This document shows positions 43,719 through 54,719 of a stretch of DNA of 64,000 bases, in pieces. Source of the stretch: Flectonema sp. DT1601 (lineage: Eukaryota > Euglenozoa > Diplonemea > Diplonemida > Diplonemidae); the NCBI GenBank assembly GCA_964019425.1, contig OZ025820.1, positions 744,001 to 808,000 on the forward strand. Reading direction: 5' to 3'. Position numbers and translations under genes: made by a program. How positions within the stretch are numbered: position 1 is the stretch's first letter; each line of letters starts with the position of its first letter. The notes beneath the pieces were generated by a model. It searched no databases and was not told the origin of the DNA. It was given only the letters and a program-made list of their open reading frames with translations.

Positions 43719-44102
43719 ATGGATAAGTTATCGTACACTAATCATCACGACCTTGACAGCGCTGCAGAGGGTAGGAGGTTAGCAGCTCGTCTGTTGAAGG
43801 TTACAAATGAACGGTGTCAGTATTTAAATAAGGTAGGAATACCTGATGTAGGTGAAGTTATGATTCCACTATCTCATAAAGTGAGTGAATGTGTTGAACT
43901 CGTCGGGAATCAAATTCAAAATCATGAAATTAAAATCATAACAAGACCAACCATCGCAGAACAATATAAAGTGTCAACCAACCCCACTGACTCAAAGTCA
44001 AATTCAACTCTACGGCCATCCCTCGCAAAAAGAAACTCTAAAGACCGTTCTTCTCCATGTCCAAGTGGATCGTATTTTAAGTCAATCTCCGCTACGACAT
44101 AG
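43719..44102 (+). CDS. Hypothetical protein (127 residues)
   Basis: Not recognised. Residues 1-75 look helical and well mixed (EGRRLAARLLKVTNERCQYL, then VSECVELVGNQIQNHEIKI); the rest is Ser/Thr/Lys-rich and probably disordered. A close acceptor site and non-repetitive composition support a real gene. It stands directly upstream of the vault-protein gene with 93 nt between them, but no functional link can be seen. Confidence 0.65.
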   Translation: MDKLSYTNHHDLDSAAEGRRLAARLLKVTNERCQYLNKVGIPDVGEVMIPLSHKVSECVELVGNQIQNHEIKIITRPTIAEQYKVSTNPTDSKSNSTLRPSLAKRNSKDRSSPCPSGSYFKSISATT

Positions 44103-44150
44103 GAATTTATTGTATCTACTACTGAATTCCAAAGTAATCGTTTTTATGGT

Positions 44151-44179
44151 TCTTTAATCCCCTCTTTTTATCACCACAG
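44151..44179 (+). promoter_or_regulatory. Putative spliced-leader acceptor, vault protein gene
   Basis: Pyrimidine tract TCCCCTCTTTTTATCACCACAG ends 16 nt before the ATG at 44196. Confidence 0.6.
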
Positions 44180-44195
44180 TTATACTTACACTACT

Positions 44196-46454
44196 ATGGG
44201 ATGTGGTCTAACATCTTTGGGAGAATCGGAGCAACTTGTAGTAACAACAACTGAAGGTTTAAGGGAGGTAATTAACGGACCAGGTCGTCAATGGATCGGT
44301 ACAAAAGTTATTCAAGCACGCAGATCAGCACTCGTATTACGAGACAGAGAATATGTCAGGATAAAGGATATACAAGATGGAACACAGAGACTCGAACTTG
44401 GGCCTGCAAAACTATTTTTGGGAAAATATGATGAAGTTGATGGTAGTGTTCTTACCAGACCTGTCTTAGAGATTGGTGAGTTTATAAAAATCAGAAAACC
44501 TGATGGAACAACTCGAATCGTTCACGGACCAGCAGTCGTGGCGTTAGAGGACCCTCTTGAAAAACTTGGAGAAGTTGAAGTAACCCCTTCACTCACAGAC
44601 CAACAATACTGTATTCTAATTAACAACACAACAAAAGTTCGTCAAGTTAAATACGGTCCTGCTGTAGTCCTCCTTGAAGCAGAAGAAGAAGTTGTTGGAA
44701 CATACAAACTCCCGATACTTGCAACAGGAGAGTACGTAATAATTCGAGACATCATTACTGGAAAGAAGATATCAGTAATTGGACCAACTGTCCATCGTCC
44801 TTCTCCTTCTGAAAAGGTCGGTGGAATAAACAAACTACCAGTTCTGCAACAAGTCGAATACTGCAAAATAAGAAACGAAGAGACCGGAATAGTTAGAGTA
44901 GCAACCGGTCCTTGTGTATGTGAGTTAGGACCGTATGATTCAGTTATCTTGGAGCCACAGTCTCTTCCGATATTACAAAAAGATGAGTATTGTAAAATAG
45001 CTGACGATCGCGAAGGAACCATCCGCTGTGCTTACGGTCCAACAGTTCCAGAAATAGGACCATATGAACAGCTTTCAGATGGAGGTGTGCAAAAATGTCC
45101 TGACCTCTCTGCTGATGAATTTCTAGTGATTCGCAATGAAGAAGATGGTATCTTAAGAAATGTTGTTGGACCAATGCTGTACCGACCTTCTGAGTTCGAT
45201 ACATTTTCAAAACCAGAAAAGATTGTAAACCTTCGTAAAAATGAATACATCCGCTACAGAGATGACAAAGGTCATATTCGTGTCGAAAGAGGAGAGCAGA
45301 GAGTCATACCAGATCCTTTAGAAACTTCAATTGATGAAGGTGTCTGTGAAGCAATAAACATTGACAGTCATCACGCAGTCATGGTCAGGAATACTGATGA
45401 TGGGTCGTTAGAACTTATTACTAAGAGTGGATTGTTCTTTCCAAAAGCATATCAGGAAATAATCGAAGTTCAATCAAAGATTATTTTGGAAAAGTATCAA
45501 ACTGTCGTATGCAGAGCTGAGACAGGGAGATTTTACTACGCATCTGGAGACACTGAACTATCGGATGAAGAGCGTGGACCAGGACCAGATTTCTTCCTTC
45601 CTCCTTATCATGAAATCGTTAAGCATTCTTGGTCAACTGATTTAAAAAAGGAACACTTAACATCAGAACTTGTCTGGAAGTTCGATTCCCGCCCATCATA
45701 CATGAATTATGAATTTTGCTGCAGGACTCTTGACAATGTCGCTCTGGTTATAGACGTTACCTTTTTTTGGAGAATTATTGATGTTCGTTCAATGGTTGAC
45801 AGTACAGCAGATGCACCAGGAGATACATGCACACACGCAAGGTCAATGATAATGCAAGAGATAAGTAAAATAAAACTGATGGACTTCCTGGAGTGCTTCA
45901 ACGACGTTATCCGTCGCAGCTGTTTGAAAGATGATTTCTATAACAAGCGTGGAGTGGAATTACTCAGCGTTGAGGTTCTAAAGTTTGAATGCCAATCAGA
46001 AGAAACCAATCGCATTTTACAAGAAATCATCAAAGAAACATGTGACAGATTGAAATTCAAAGAGAGACAACGTGGTGAAAATGAGGTATCCATGGCCCGT
46101 CTTGAAGGCGAAATCGAAGAAGAAAAACGCAAAGAAGAACTTGTAGAAGTAAAAAAGAGCCATCTCAAAACCGAAGCTCGTATCGAAGGAGAAGCTGAGG
46201 GTACAAGAATAGCAGCGTTTATTGGTAAACTTGCTGAACAAGATGGAATGGGATTTGATAAAGCCATGAAAATATTTGAGATGCTGAAAGATAACGAGTT
46301 TAAAGTTCAGTCTGTGGCTGCTTTGTCACAGGGGAATGCTCAATTGTACGTTACCCCTGATAATGTTAACCTAAACCTTGGAACTTTACACAACCCAACA
46401 ACAACCAGTAGGGCATCGGCCAAAATACCAACACCAAAGGCAGCTGTTTCTTAA
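44196..46454 (+). CDS. Major vault protein family member with MGC N-terminus
   Basis: Predicted 752-residue vault-shell protein. About eight repeats of 50-60 residues follow the MVP pattern 'GPxxxxxxPxE-LPVLxxxEYCxIRxxxTGxxRVxxGP' from residue 30 to about 400. The SPFH-like shoulder follows (HSWSTDLKKEHLTSELVWKF, then LDNVALVIDVTFFWRI, DFLECFNDVIRRS), and then a charged cap helix (EGEIEEEKRKEELVEVKKSH) about residues 625-680. In vaults, 78 copies build a ribonucleoprotein barrel; trypanosomatids also carry several MVP genes (family knowledge). It is shorter than typical MVP (850-900), with a reduced cap/C-terminus. MGCGLTS at the start is a classical dual myristoylation and palmitoylation signal, not expected for a cytosolic vault subunit. 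Could be a membrane-tethered paralogue. Confidence 0.88.
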   Translation: MGCGLTSLGESEQLVVTTTEGLREVINGPGRQWIGTKVIQARRSALVLRDREYVRIKDIQDGTQRLELGPAKLFLGKYDEVDGSVLTRPVLEIGEFIKIRKPDGTTRIVHGPAVVALEDPLEKLGEVEVTPSLTDQQYCILINNTTKVRQVKYGPAVVLLEAEEEVVGTYKLPILATGEYVIIRDIITGKKISVIGPTVHRPSPSEKVGGINKLPVLQQVEYCKIRNEETGIVRVATGPCVCELGPYDSVILEPQSLPILQKDEYCKIADDREGTIRCAYGPTVPEIGPYEQLSDGGVQKCPDLSADEFLVIRNEEDGILRNVVGPMLYRPSEFDTFSKPEKIVNLRKNEYIRYRDDKGHIRVERGEQRVIPDPLETSIDEGVCEAINIDSHHAVMVRNTDDGSLELITKSGLFFPKAYQEIIEVQSKIILEKYQTVVCRAETGRFYYASGDTELSDEERGPGPDFFLPPYHEIVKHSWSTDLKKEHLTSELVWKFDSRPSYMNYEFCCRTLDNVALVIDVTFFWRIIDVRSMVDSTADAPGDTCTHARSMIMQEISKIKLMDFLECFNDVIRRSCLKDDFYNKRGVELLSVEVLKFECQSEETNRILQEIIKETCDRLKFKERQRGENEVSMARLEGEIEEEKRKEELVEVKKSHLKTEARIEGEAEGTRIAAFIGKLAEQDGMGFDKAMKIFEMLKDNEFKVQSVAALSQGNAQLYVTPDNVNLNLGTLHNPTTTSRASAKIPTPKAAVS

Positions 46455-47144
46455 AAACAGCTATCGTTTTTTCTGTTATTTTAATATTTCTTTTTTTTTT
46501 TTTTTGAAAAAATTTCGCTTGCTCGAAGCAAAGCAGAAAGTACTAAAAAAGTGCTTATTTCTTCCATGTTCTCCACGTTCTCAAAAACTGACTCGTCACT
46601 CCCGTAGATAATTGGTTATTGCAATCCGTAACTTGATTGCGAGTTATTGATTGATCATTCATTTACAGAAATTATTGTTGTTTGATCTGCTTGGGATGAT
46701 GTCCCAAAGCTATGAGTTTTTTCCATTTTGAAGATGAATTTTCTTCAAAATTTCAAAATCTTTTTTTTGTACTCACATTTTTCATTCTGTGTATTCGCCG
46801 AGTACCTTTTTTCTCCTATTTGTGTTCTCGTTTTTTAAAATGAGGCACTTTTTTTTTTTTAATTTTAAATACAAAAACAAAAAAGAATGAAAATTTATGC
46901 ATTTTTTTTTTGATTCCTTTTTTCACTCATTAGCAAGTCGCAGTCTATTCACCCATCAGCATTTACCGTTTGCGTCTTGTGAATTACAAGTCTCTTCCTC
47001 TCCGATTTAACACAAAAAAAAAAAGAAAAAAAAAAGAAAAACACTGTTTTACAAAAGTAGTCCAAAGGTAAAGTTATTATTATATTTTTTCATTTATTTC
47101 CTTTTTTTACAGAAAAAAAAAAGGCTTCCCTCACAAAAATCACT
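46455..47144. other. Intergenic region
   Basis: No gene; T and A runs at 46491-46505, 46849-46860 and 47013-47040. Confidence 0.45.
47091..47112 (+). promoter_or_regulatory. Putative spliced-leader acceptor, 189-residue protein gene
   Basis: CATTTATTTCCTTTTTTTACAG, 32 nt before the ATG at 47145. Confidence 0.6.
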
Positions 47145-47714
47145 ATGGGAGGTGAAATGAGACCGAGGGCCCCATGTCCTCCGAAAGCTACCAGTAAAAG
47201 AGCAAAACAATCACGTCCTGTACGTCCTATGGGTGCTCTTAGAGACGAAGGGAGAATGGAGTTGGCGGACTTGAAGCATCCGATTGTCGCAAGTCCAAAG
47301 GAATTGAGGAGACGTAGAGCAAGAAGTGTTAAAAAGGTAAACAACTGGTCAGTAATATTCACATCTGAAGACAGACTGGTAGAACCACAAATGCCAAAAA
47401 TGACATTTCAAAACAAGCCTCCTGTTGACTTGTGGGCTACTCCTTACGATGAGATTCAGAAGTTACCATCGCAGTCTGGTAACTCTTTCGATATTGTTTC
47501 ATTACCATCATCGAACGATGATGTTGATGATGCTCCAACCAGTTATGATGATACTTTATCAAATGGAATATGCAGTTGGGATATTCCAGCACCCCCTTCA
47601 TACACAATGCTTGACATATTAAAGGATTTTTTCAACGAAGAAGACCTTCGAATTTTAGAAGAGAGTGATTCCGATGAGTTATCAGTGACATTCAATCAAT
47701 CGATATACCAGTAA
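47145..47714 (+). CDS. Hypothetical protein (189 residues)
   Basis: Not recognised. Residues 1-70 are basic (RPRAPCPPKATSKRAKQSRP, KELRRRRARSVKK), possibly nucleic-acid or tubulin binding. Residues 110-189 are acidic and Ser-rich and end in a helix-forming segment (MLDILKDFFNEEDLRILEES). Such a basic-to-acidic polarity suggests an adaptor or intrinsically disordered protein. Start chosen at the first ATG after a strong acceptor. It is the last gene before a 7-kb gene-poor stretch. Confidence 0.65.
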   Translation: MGGEMRPRAPCPPKATSKRAKQSRPVRPMGALRDEGRMELADLKHPIVASPKELRRRRARSVKKVNNWSVIFTSEDRLVEPQMPKMTFQNKPPVDLWATPYDEIQKLPSQSGNSFDIVSLPSSNDDVDDAPTSYDDTLSNGICSWDIPAPPSYTMLDILKDFFNEEDLRILEESDSDELSVTFNQSIYQ

Positions 47715-50700
47715 TTCGTAACCATTACAATCTTGTTAACGACCACGAGGCTGTATAATGAATTAAGCTTAAAAAACAAACACAACCAACTAATCAACTT
47801 GCCTCATACTTGTTAAGGAGATAGTCGAATTCATTCATTCTCTGACAAAGGCTCCTCACACACTGTGGATAGCCAAAAAAAAAGAAACACCTTGTTTTAT
47901 TATTTATTTCTTGTAACAGACAAGGTACTCATTGAACCCCGTTTTTATCTTTCCTTTTTTGTTTCTGTAAAAAGGAAGTACTCTTTATTTAGTCTCGTTG
48001 TCGTGTCCAGTTACTTATACAAAAAAAAAAGCGTCACGAGAATAGTACGTACTTTTATCAATTTATGCTTATCTGTATTAGTAACTTGATTCTTCTACGA
48101 ATACGACACAATTCTTGTTCGCAGCATAACCGTTTATTATGTTGAAGTTCTTGGTTTCAGCATGTCAATTGTGTGTTTTTTTGCATACACGTTTTTTTTT
48201 TTTAAATTTTTTTTTTTTTTCCCCCTTTCACTTCTCACTCCCTCAGTTACGGTACTCTTGCCCTGCTACTGCTGGGTGATTAGTTGTTTTTTTTTTACTA
48301 AGATATACTTTTTGAGTCTTAGAAAACAACTACGGATTGGGTCCTCTGTCGGCGTGAGATACCCTCCATGGAATCAAGCCTTGTAGTGCACTATTTTATA
48401 AAAAACTCATATTCTCTGGCTTGAGCCTATTTATCTTTTTTTTCTCCCCGATTCTACATTTATATTATATTCTCAGTCAAGTTCTTCATTTGTCATCGTT
48501 TTTTTTTTTTTTTTTTTTTTTTCGTTCTTTTTTTTTTAAATTTGAAAAAAAAAAGAAAAAAGGAAACCCCGTTGTGTTGAAACTTCTGTTGACCAATTCT
48601 CTCGACGCACGTGATGAGTAAAACGGATAGGAACACATGTGGGATACCTCATGGTAGTATTTACGATTCTTTTGTGAATTGGAAAGAAGGTTAGCGCGTT
48701 GAATCTGCAGTTTTTTTAGCAAAAAAAAAAAAACTCCCCTTTGACCAAATAAACCTTTCCTCTTCTACTAACTAAACTAAACTAAACTTCTATCATCAAT
48801 TGGTTTTTAAAAAAAGTAATCTTTTGTTGTAAAATCTCTGGATAAACATGGAAGCGTACAGATAACATGCATAAAAAAACAACAAAAAAAAGTATCCTGC
48901 GAAATCAAAAGTTAGTCGACACACACACCATTTGTTGTTTTTTTTATTTTTATTTATTTCTTTTTTACTCGTGGCTTCCGATGTTGTAAACGATTTTTTT
49001 TTTTTTTTTGAGATTTAAAAACCTATCTTTTCTTTGCTTTGTCGCGACGCCGGTCTTGTTAATAGATCGTTAGCATCGTACAAGGTGATTTTAGGGGGAA
49101 CAAAAAAAAAAAAAAATTCTTTTCATGTGTTCTAGTATATAACCAACCATAGTATGATGATGATCTGCTACGGTATTCTTCATTAAAGAATGTGGAAACT
49201 GTGGCAGTGTTTATTTATCATATCTGTTTTTTAATTCAAAACATCATCATCATTTTTTTTTTTTTTTTTTTTAAAAGTAATTTTACTGTAGTATTCTGTT
49301 TGAGTAACCCTTTGCTACGAATCGGGGTTTTCATAACAGGACTGATGAAACGCGGTTTTTTTTTTTTTTTTTTTTTTTATTTACCCCTCTTCCTCCTCCC
49401 TACCCAATTTCTTATTTCCTCCTCCCCACATATCTTTTTTTTTAATAAGGGCCACATTAAGCTTACTGCTTTTATTCTGTTCGACAAAAAAAAATATTGA
49501 AGGATTTTTTTTTTTTTTTTTTTTCTTTTTTTTTTAAAAAAAGAGATCTTTTTTCTTCACAGTTATTGTGGTGTGTGAGCCGTCACTTGCGCATAGTAAC
49601 AATCAACTGAATTGTTTCTTATGGTAATTTATTAATTTGTCCGTTCCCTTCCTTCTTTTCCTACTTGCGCTACATACAGTAGGATGGAATCCTCAATTAT
49701 GTTCAACTACTCTATATGTCTTGCTTGTTGTGTCTTTCTACTTATGAAGCTAGGGGAACTGAGGCAAATATAGTCTGTCTCAGTTTGGTTTGTTTCAATT
49801 AATTTTGCTGCAATTTTTTTTAGATTTCCATTTCTTTTATTTTTTTTATGTTTTGCTGTTGTTTTTCTGAATGTTGTTTTAATAAAGACCTGTGAGTGTA
49901 GCCTCAGCCTAGATAACACGTCACGTTAAGGATTCGATTCGCTGGATCGATATAGTTCTACAATGCAAACCTTTTTAATACTTCGTCTCTTGTCTCACTG
50001 TTATCTGAACCTTGACTGTGTACATGTCAAGATTCCTTCTTATGTTTCGATTAGTTAGATCGATGAGGCGTAAAAACTATTATTTTCTGTATTCTCAATG
50101 ATTATGACTAACATAACAACATTCATTACCACCTTTATGTCATATATATTTTTAAATTGTATCGGTATAACAAATGAATTATCAGGAGTTACAGATGCTT
50201 CCATTGGGTGACGCAGATAAAACGTTTTTTTTTCTTCTTCTTCTTTTTTTTTTTTTTTTTTTTTTTTCCCGTCCCCGGACAACACATTCTATTTACAAGT
50301 AATCGTTTTCAAAAAAAAAAAAAACAGACACTAGGACATTATAACCTTTATTAGTGTTTTAATTTATATGGTGATAAAACTTATGAATTTCTTTTTACAA
50401 GTACTTTTTGTATTTTTTCTCGTTTCTTTCCGCAATCGGACAAACTGAAGCAGATTACCCTGTGAAAGTACTTCAAAATTTGGACTTTACAAACAATTCT
50501 CTCGGTATCATCAGAATTTTGTGTTTTCACTGACCTCTTCTTCGTGAGGGTATTTCACTAATTTCGTAACTACAGTCTTCTGTTGGCGATGGTTTTTGTT
50601 TTCTTTCTTACTCAGGTTATGTGATGAAAAATTCTGACCTGACAGCTTCTTGCGTCAAGCAATACAAGCATACAGCTTCTTTCCCTCGAAGTCTTTTGGT

Positions 50701-50927
50701 TTATATTTTGAGCCAATTGAAACACTACAAACAATTCCAATCAGCTCAGTGCAATGCATCGGGTGAATTTTGCGCAGCAAGCGTACAGTTTTATTTATTT
50801 TTAGGCAGCAGATTCTTATCGGTTGTTGTAATATTGTTTCTTGTTGGATTTATATTATTATCGGTTTGTCGAATTTTCCTTTTTTTTTTTTTTTTTTTTC
50901 TTTTCTTACTGTGAGCTTTGCAGGTTT

Positions 50928-51325
50928 TGTGTGCTCACACGAAACGTTGGAATTGGTTCGTTTTCGTATAATAAGGATTGCGCTACTCTTTCACACTAAA
51001 GCAGAAACCCCCAAGTACCAATTCATTAGTAACAAAACAAGCAGCTGCTTTACACCAAAGCTGCTGCTGTTGTGAATGCGATTGCGTAGTGGGTTTCTGA
51101 TTTCAGAGCAGCACCAATGTACTTACACCGAACGAGATCAATGACACAATTATAGGCCGTTACAAACTATTTTGTTTGTGTGCCTATGAACTTTGATTAT
51201 GAATTACGCACGTTGAACAGCGGGCTTTTTGTGCTCGCACGAAACGTTGGATTTATTTTTGCTGTGTGTAATAAGCAAGTCATAAAACAAGCAGCTGCTT
51301 TATACCAAAACTGCTGCTGTTGAGA
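50928..51325. repeat. Duplicated non-coding segment with a conserved hairpin
   Basis: Copy 1 (about 50928-51075) and copy 2 (about 51222-51325) share a GTGC(T/C)-type inverted repeat before ACGAAACGTTGGA, a purine-rich ATAA-AAG middle and a long hairpin near the end. The hairpin arms AGCAGCTGCTTT and AAAGCTGCTGCT (51040-51068) close a five-base ACACC loop with one mismatch; in copy 2 (51290-51318) there are two mismatches. Both copies continue with GCTGTTG. Function unknown. Confidence 0.6.
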
Positions 51326-52354
51326 TTTTTTTAATTTTTTTTTTTTTTTGTTGGATGAGTTGAGACGAGTGGATTTTTATTTTGTTGTGACTTTTTTTAT
51401 TTTTTTAGAAAAAAAAACTATATTTTATTTATCATCAGTTACGTTTTTATTTTTATTTTATTTCTTTGATGATGTTTACTCTAGGCGCCATCTATGAATA
51501 TCTGTACGCGTCTTTTTATTTTAATGCTGCTCTCCTCTCCCTATGTTTCTCAACCTGTTCTTTACATAGTTGAACACTGATTTTACCCCTTTATATTATT
51601 TTTTGTTTATTTTGTTATGTTGGTTTGTTCCTATCTAAACTATCGAAAATATTATTATTATTATTTTTTTTTTTTTTTGTTACTATTCTTTTGCCTCTAT
51701 CAAAATTCAAAACCAACTCACTTCTATCAAGCAACTCTGTCTCTTTTATGAAAGTGAAAAGATAGTTGCAGCACATAGCAGTCGACGTGTTCTTTCTGCA
51801 ATTGGTCTTTTAGCCTTTTTAAGGCAGCCAAAATATTCTTTTTTTTTTTTTGAAAAAAAAATTTTTCAGCTGGTTGGTTCGCACAATTAAAAAAAGTGGA
51901 CTTATTTAGAGAATCAGCTGTTTTCTTTTTTACTCCCCAACTCACCATTATTTCTTTCCTTACAATTCATTTAGCCGAATCTTGCACTACGAAGCAGCAG
52001 AAGATACTAGGCGATACACAGCTGAGATGACACAAAGTCGGTTGAAGTCTCTAGCCTACTTCTAAGTAGTTGTGCAAGAACCATAAAATGATATGGGAAA
52101 GGGCACTAAGCAGTTTTTTAAATCTCTAAGAAAAGTAGGTCATTGTAACATACAATTATTGCCCTTGTCATTACACACAGTTATCACGTTTTAACATTAT
52201 TTTTTGATGTTTTTTTTTTTTTTATTTATTTTTTTTAAAAACAAAATAAATTATTCAAAGAGTTGGGTCGGTTTTACACCTGCCATTCAGAATTCCGCCA
52301 CATCTATGGCTGTCTGATTTGTTATCTATTTGCCGTTATCTATTAATTTTTTTC

Positions 52355-52388
<34 letters not shown>

Positions 52389-52391
<3 letters not shown>

Positions 52392-52500
52392 GACGCGGTC
52401 AGAGAAGAAACTATTCAGATTAAAGAGCCTTTATGTTACGATGGCATGTTATCTATTTGCCAGTCAGTACTACTGTCTGCGATCAACAAACACGATGGTT
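52389..52500. repeat. Partial relative of the repeats at 39.3-39.6 kb
   Basis: ACCGACGCGGTCAGAGAAG followed by AAACTATTCAGATTAAAG matches the copy at 39508 closely; downstream only TGCGATCAACAAA resembles the end of that copy. Confidence 0.5.
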
Positions 52501-53077
52501 TTTTTTTTTTCTTCTGAATAGGATTTTCTTAATTGCGACAATACCTAAGAAATACATTATTAGGTTATTTGTGTTTTTTTTTTTACATAGTTTTTATGAT
52601 CCATTTGCAAAGTAAAAAAAAAAACATCCTTTTTTATCGGGATTTGCTTTGCATTGTTACGGGCTGAAAGCTATAAACACATGATCTCCGTGATTGGGTT
52701 CTCTACTGACCTCTGACGTTAACAATTGTGAGTAGTATTGGTACATTTTATATGGTGGTTGCGACATTTAATAATCTATCTGCCTGTGGTATCATCGTTC
52801 TCTACACAGCTTGCCTCATGTTCAGGTTTGTTAACCTATGGCTCTCTGGATTCAATTTGGAGAAGTCAAAAAGAACAGATAAAATACTAACCTTTTCGAG
52901 GAAAAAAAAAAAAAAAAAAAAAAAAAACATCATTAAAACTTAACCCGTGCGACAAAAATACTGCATCTCTTCGTTGTTTTTTTTTCCCCCCCTCTTTTTT
53001 TTGGTCATCTGCTACAAGTATGGTATTGTGTAGATTTATTAACTACCTATTGCTGATGTTTTTTATTTTTCTTTCTT

Positions 53078-53111
<34 letters not shown>

Positions 53112-53235
53112 ATTTGTCTAAGTAGCTCAATGTTGGCCTCAATTGTAAGTTAGTGAAGATAAGAAAAAATAATAATTTTTTTTTTTTTTTTTTTAAAGAA
53201 AAGATATTTCGTTCCCTCAAATCACTATCACTGCT

Positions 53236-53700
53236 GTCATACGAAACTGATCAAAAAAAAAAAAAAAAAAAAAAAATGTATTCACATCTACTTAGTTTGT
53301 ATGTCATTTTGTAACTCTTTGAGTAGGTAGTACTTAGCTAACTAGCTACGCTCTTTCGTGATCCGTTTGCTGGGAAAGGCAAACGCGTGAATGAATTGCA
53401 GGCCTGGTTCTGCGGTATCCCTTACTTTCTTCTCTGAAGAGGGCTGGGTAAGGAGTAGTTTGGTCCGGAATTTTTTTTTTTAAAATTTTATCCGCAAGCC
53501 AACCCATTACTTGTTTGATATCCCATATGATTTATTAATATTCATATTCGAGGTAACCTCCTCGCTAGTATTTAATTACTGATCTACCGTCATACGAAAC
53601 GAATCAAAAAAAAAAAAGTTATTCACATCCACTTGGTTTGTATATAATCTCGTAACTATTTGAGTAGGTAGTACTTAGCTGGCTGTGGCTACTCTCTTTT
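53236..53700. repeat. Duplicated non-coding segment about 350 nt apart
   Basis: Copies at about 53236-53358 and 53589-53700 share GTCATACGAAAC, an A run, ATTCACATC-ACTT-GTTTGTAT and GAGTAGGTAGTACTTAGCT. No ORF is conserved, so the duplication is non-coding. Confidence 0.6.
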
Positions 53701-54675
53701 CTTTGGTCTTCAATTTTGTCTTGAGGATGTGATATATGTGTCAGCGGTCTTTCCAAAGTATTATTTCAACTATCGCCTGAAGACCCACTTGTTTTCCCTT
53801 ATCAACTTATTTAAGGTAAAAGCCTTATTCTTTTATGGTGTTTTGTATGGTTCTTTATTTCTTTTTTATTTCTTATTTTCTTTTTTATTTATCTTTCCTG
53901 CTCAGGTCTATATGTATATTTACGCTTCAGCTGTATAATGATTTCCTATAGTGGAAGCGGGAATAGTTTAAGTAAGTTTCTTTTGTGGAGGTGATTCCCT
54001 CTTTTGAAAAGTGAAGAGGCGTTCCTTTCAAAAAAAAAAATACCTTTGAAAAAAATATGTAGCTTGTGGCCCTTTTTACCTCTTTATTCGTTTTATTAGG
54101 TTTTTTCGTTGCTCTTTTTTCTTTAAAGCAGAAAATTTTCCTTTTTCATGATAGCGAATCTTGTCTACCTGAAGGCATCGAGCCAAAGGATTCAAAGAAA
54201 GCTGTCGTTAGGTTATTTTCAATGTCTATATGAAGAAGGTAACTTGTCGCTCGACACATCGTTCCGATAGACCGTCGTTTGTCAGAAATCTTTTCCCCCT
54301 CTTTTCTTGAATGCTTTATGCTACGCTCTCTTTGCTGGTTTCCTTATGCAACGATCGACTTAATGTGCCCCACCGCAAAAAAAAAAAAACAAAAACATTT
54401 TTTCGCTATTTCTTTTATTTAGTGGAAGATTTTCCTTTTTTTTTCTTTTTCGTTAGCGAAAACAAAAAAAAGGTAAAATACAACAACAACAACAACGACA
54501 ACAAAACTACATGAAGGACAGTCATTGTAAGGGTCATCCCGCTATATTATTAGTAGTCCAGGTCTCTTGTAGTGTGAGTGTTTATATGTGTCTGCGTCTT
54601 TAAAGCAATTCTGTCAGGCAATTAATAACATGATGAAAAGTGTTGTGTGTATTGGAAATATTTATGCATGGCTAT

Positions 54676-54698
54676 TCTTAATCTTTTCTTTTTTTCAG
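54676..54698 (+). promoter_or_regulatory. Putative spliced-leader acceptor, PH-like protein gene
   Basis: TCTTTTCTTTTTTTCAG, 21 nt before the ATG at 54720. Between them lies a minimal upstream ORF, ATG CCC TGA (54709-54717). Confidence 0.65.
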
Positions 54699-54719
54699 TA
54701 GGTAGCATATGCCCTGACA

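Larger units (their letters stand above)
47715..54719. other. Gene-poor stretch of about 7 kb
   Basis: No ORF with protein-like composition on either strand; those above 60 codons are translations of homopolymers or have random composition. T runs of 20 or more occur near 48500-48522, 49354-49379, 49506-49524, 50243-50267, 52357-52388 and 53080-53108, and A runs near 52902-52927 and 53253-53276. It contains two duplicated segments listed separately, at 50.9-51.3 kb and 53.2-53.7 kb, and a relative of the 39.3-kb repeats near 52389. It could separate two transcription units running in the same direction, or hold non-coding RNA genes. Confidence 0.55.

Noticed and set aside
50621-51075. ORFs of about 100 codons in the gene-poor stretch
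   Set aside because: The frame crosses a T run and the duplicated hairpin segment; composition is not protein-like, and the second copy of the repeat does not keep the frame.
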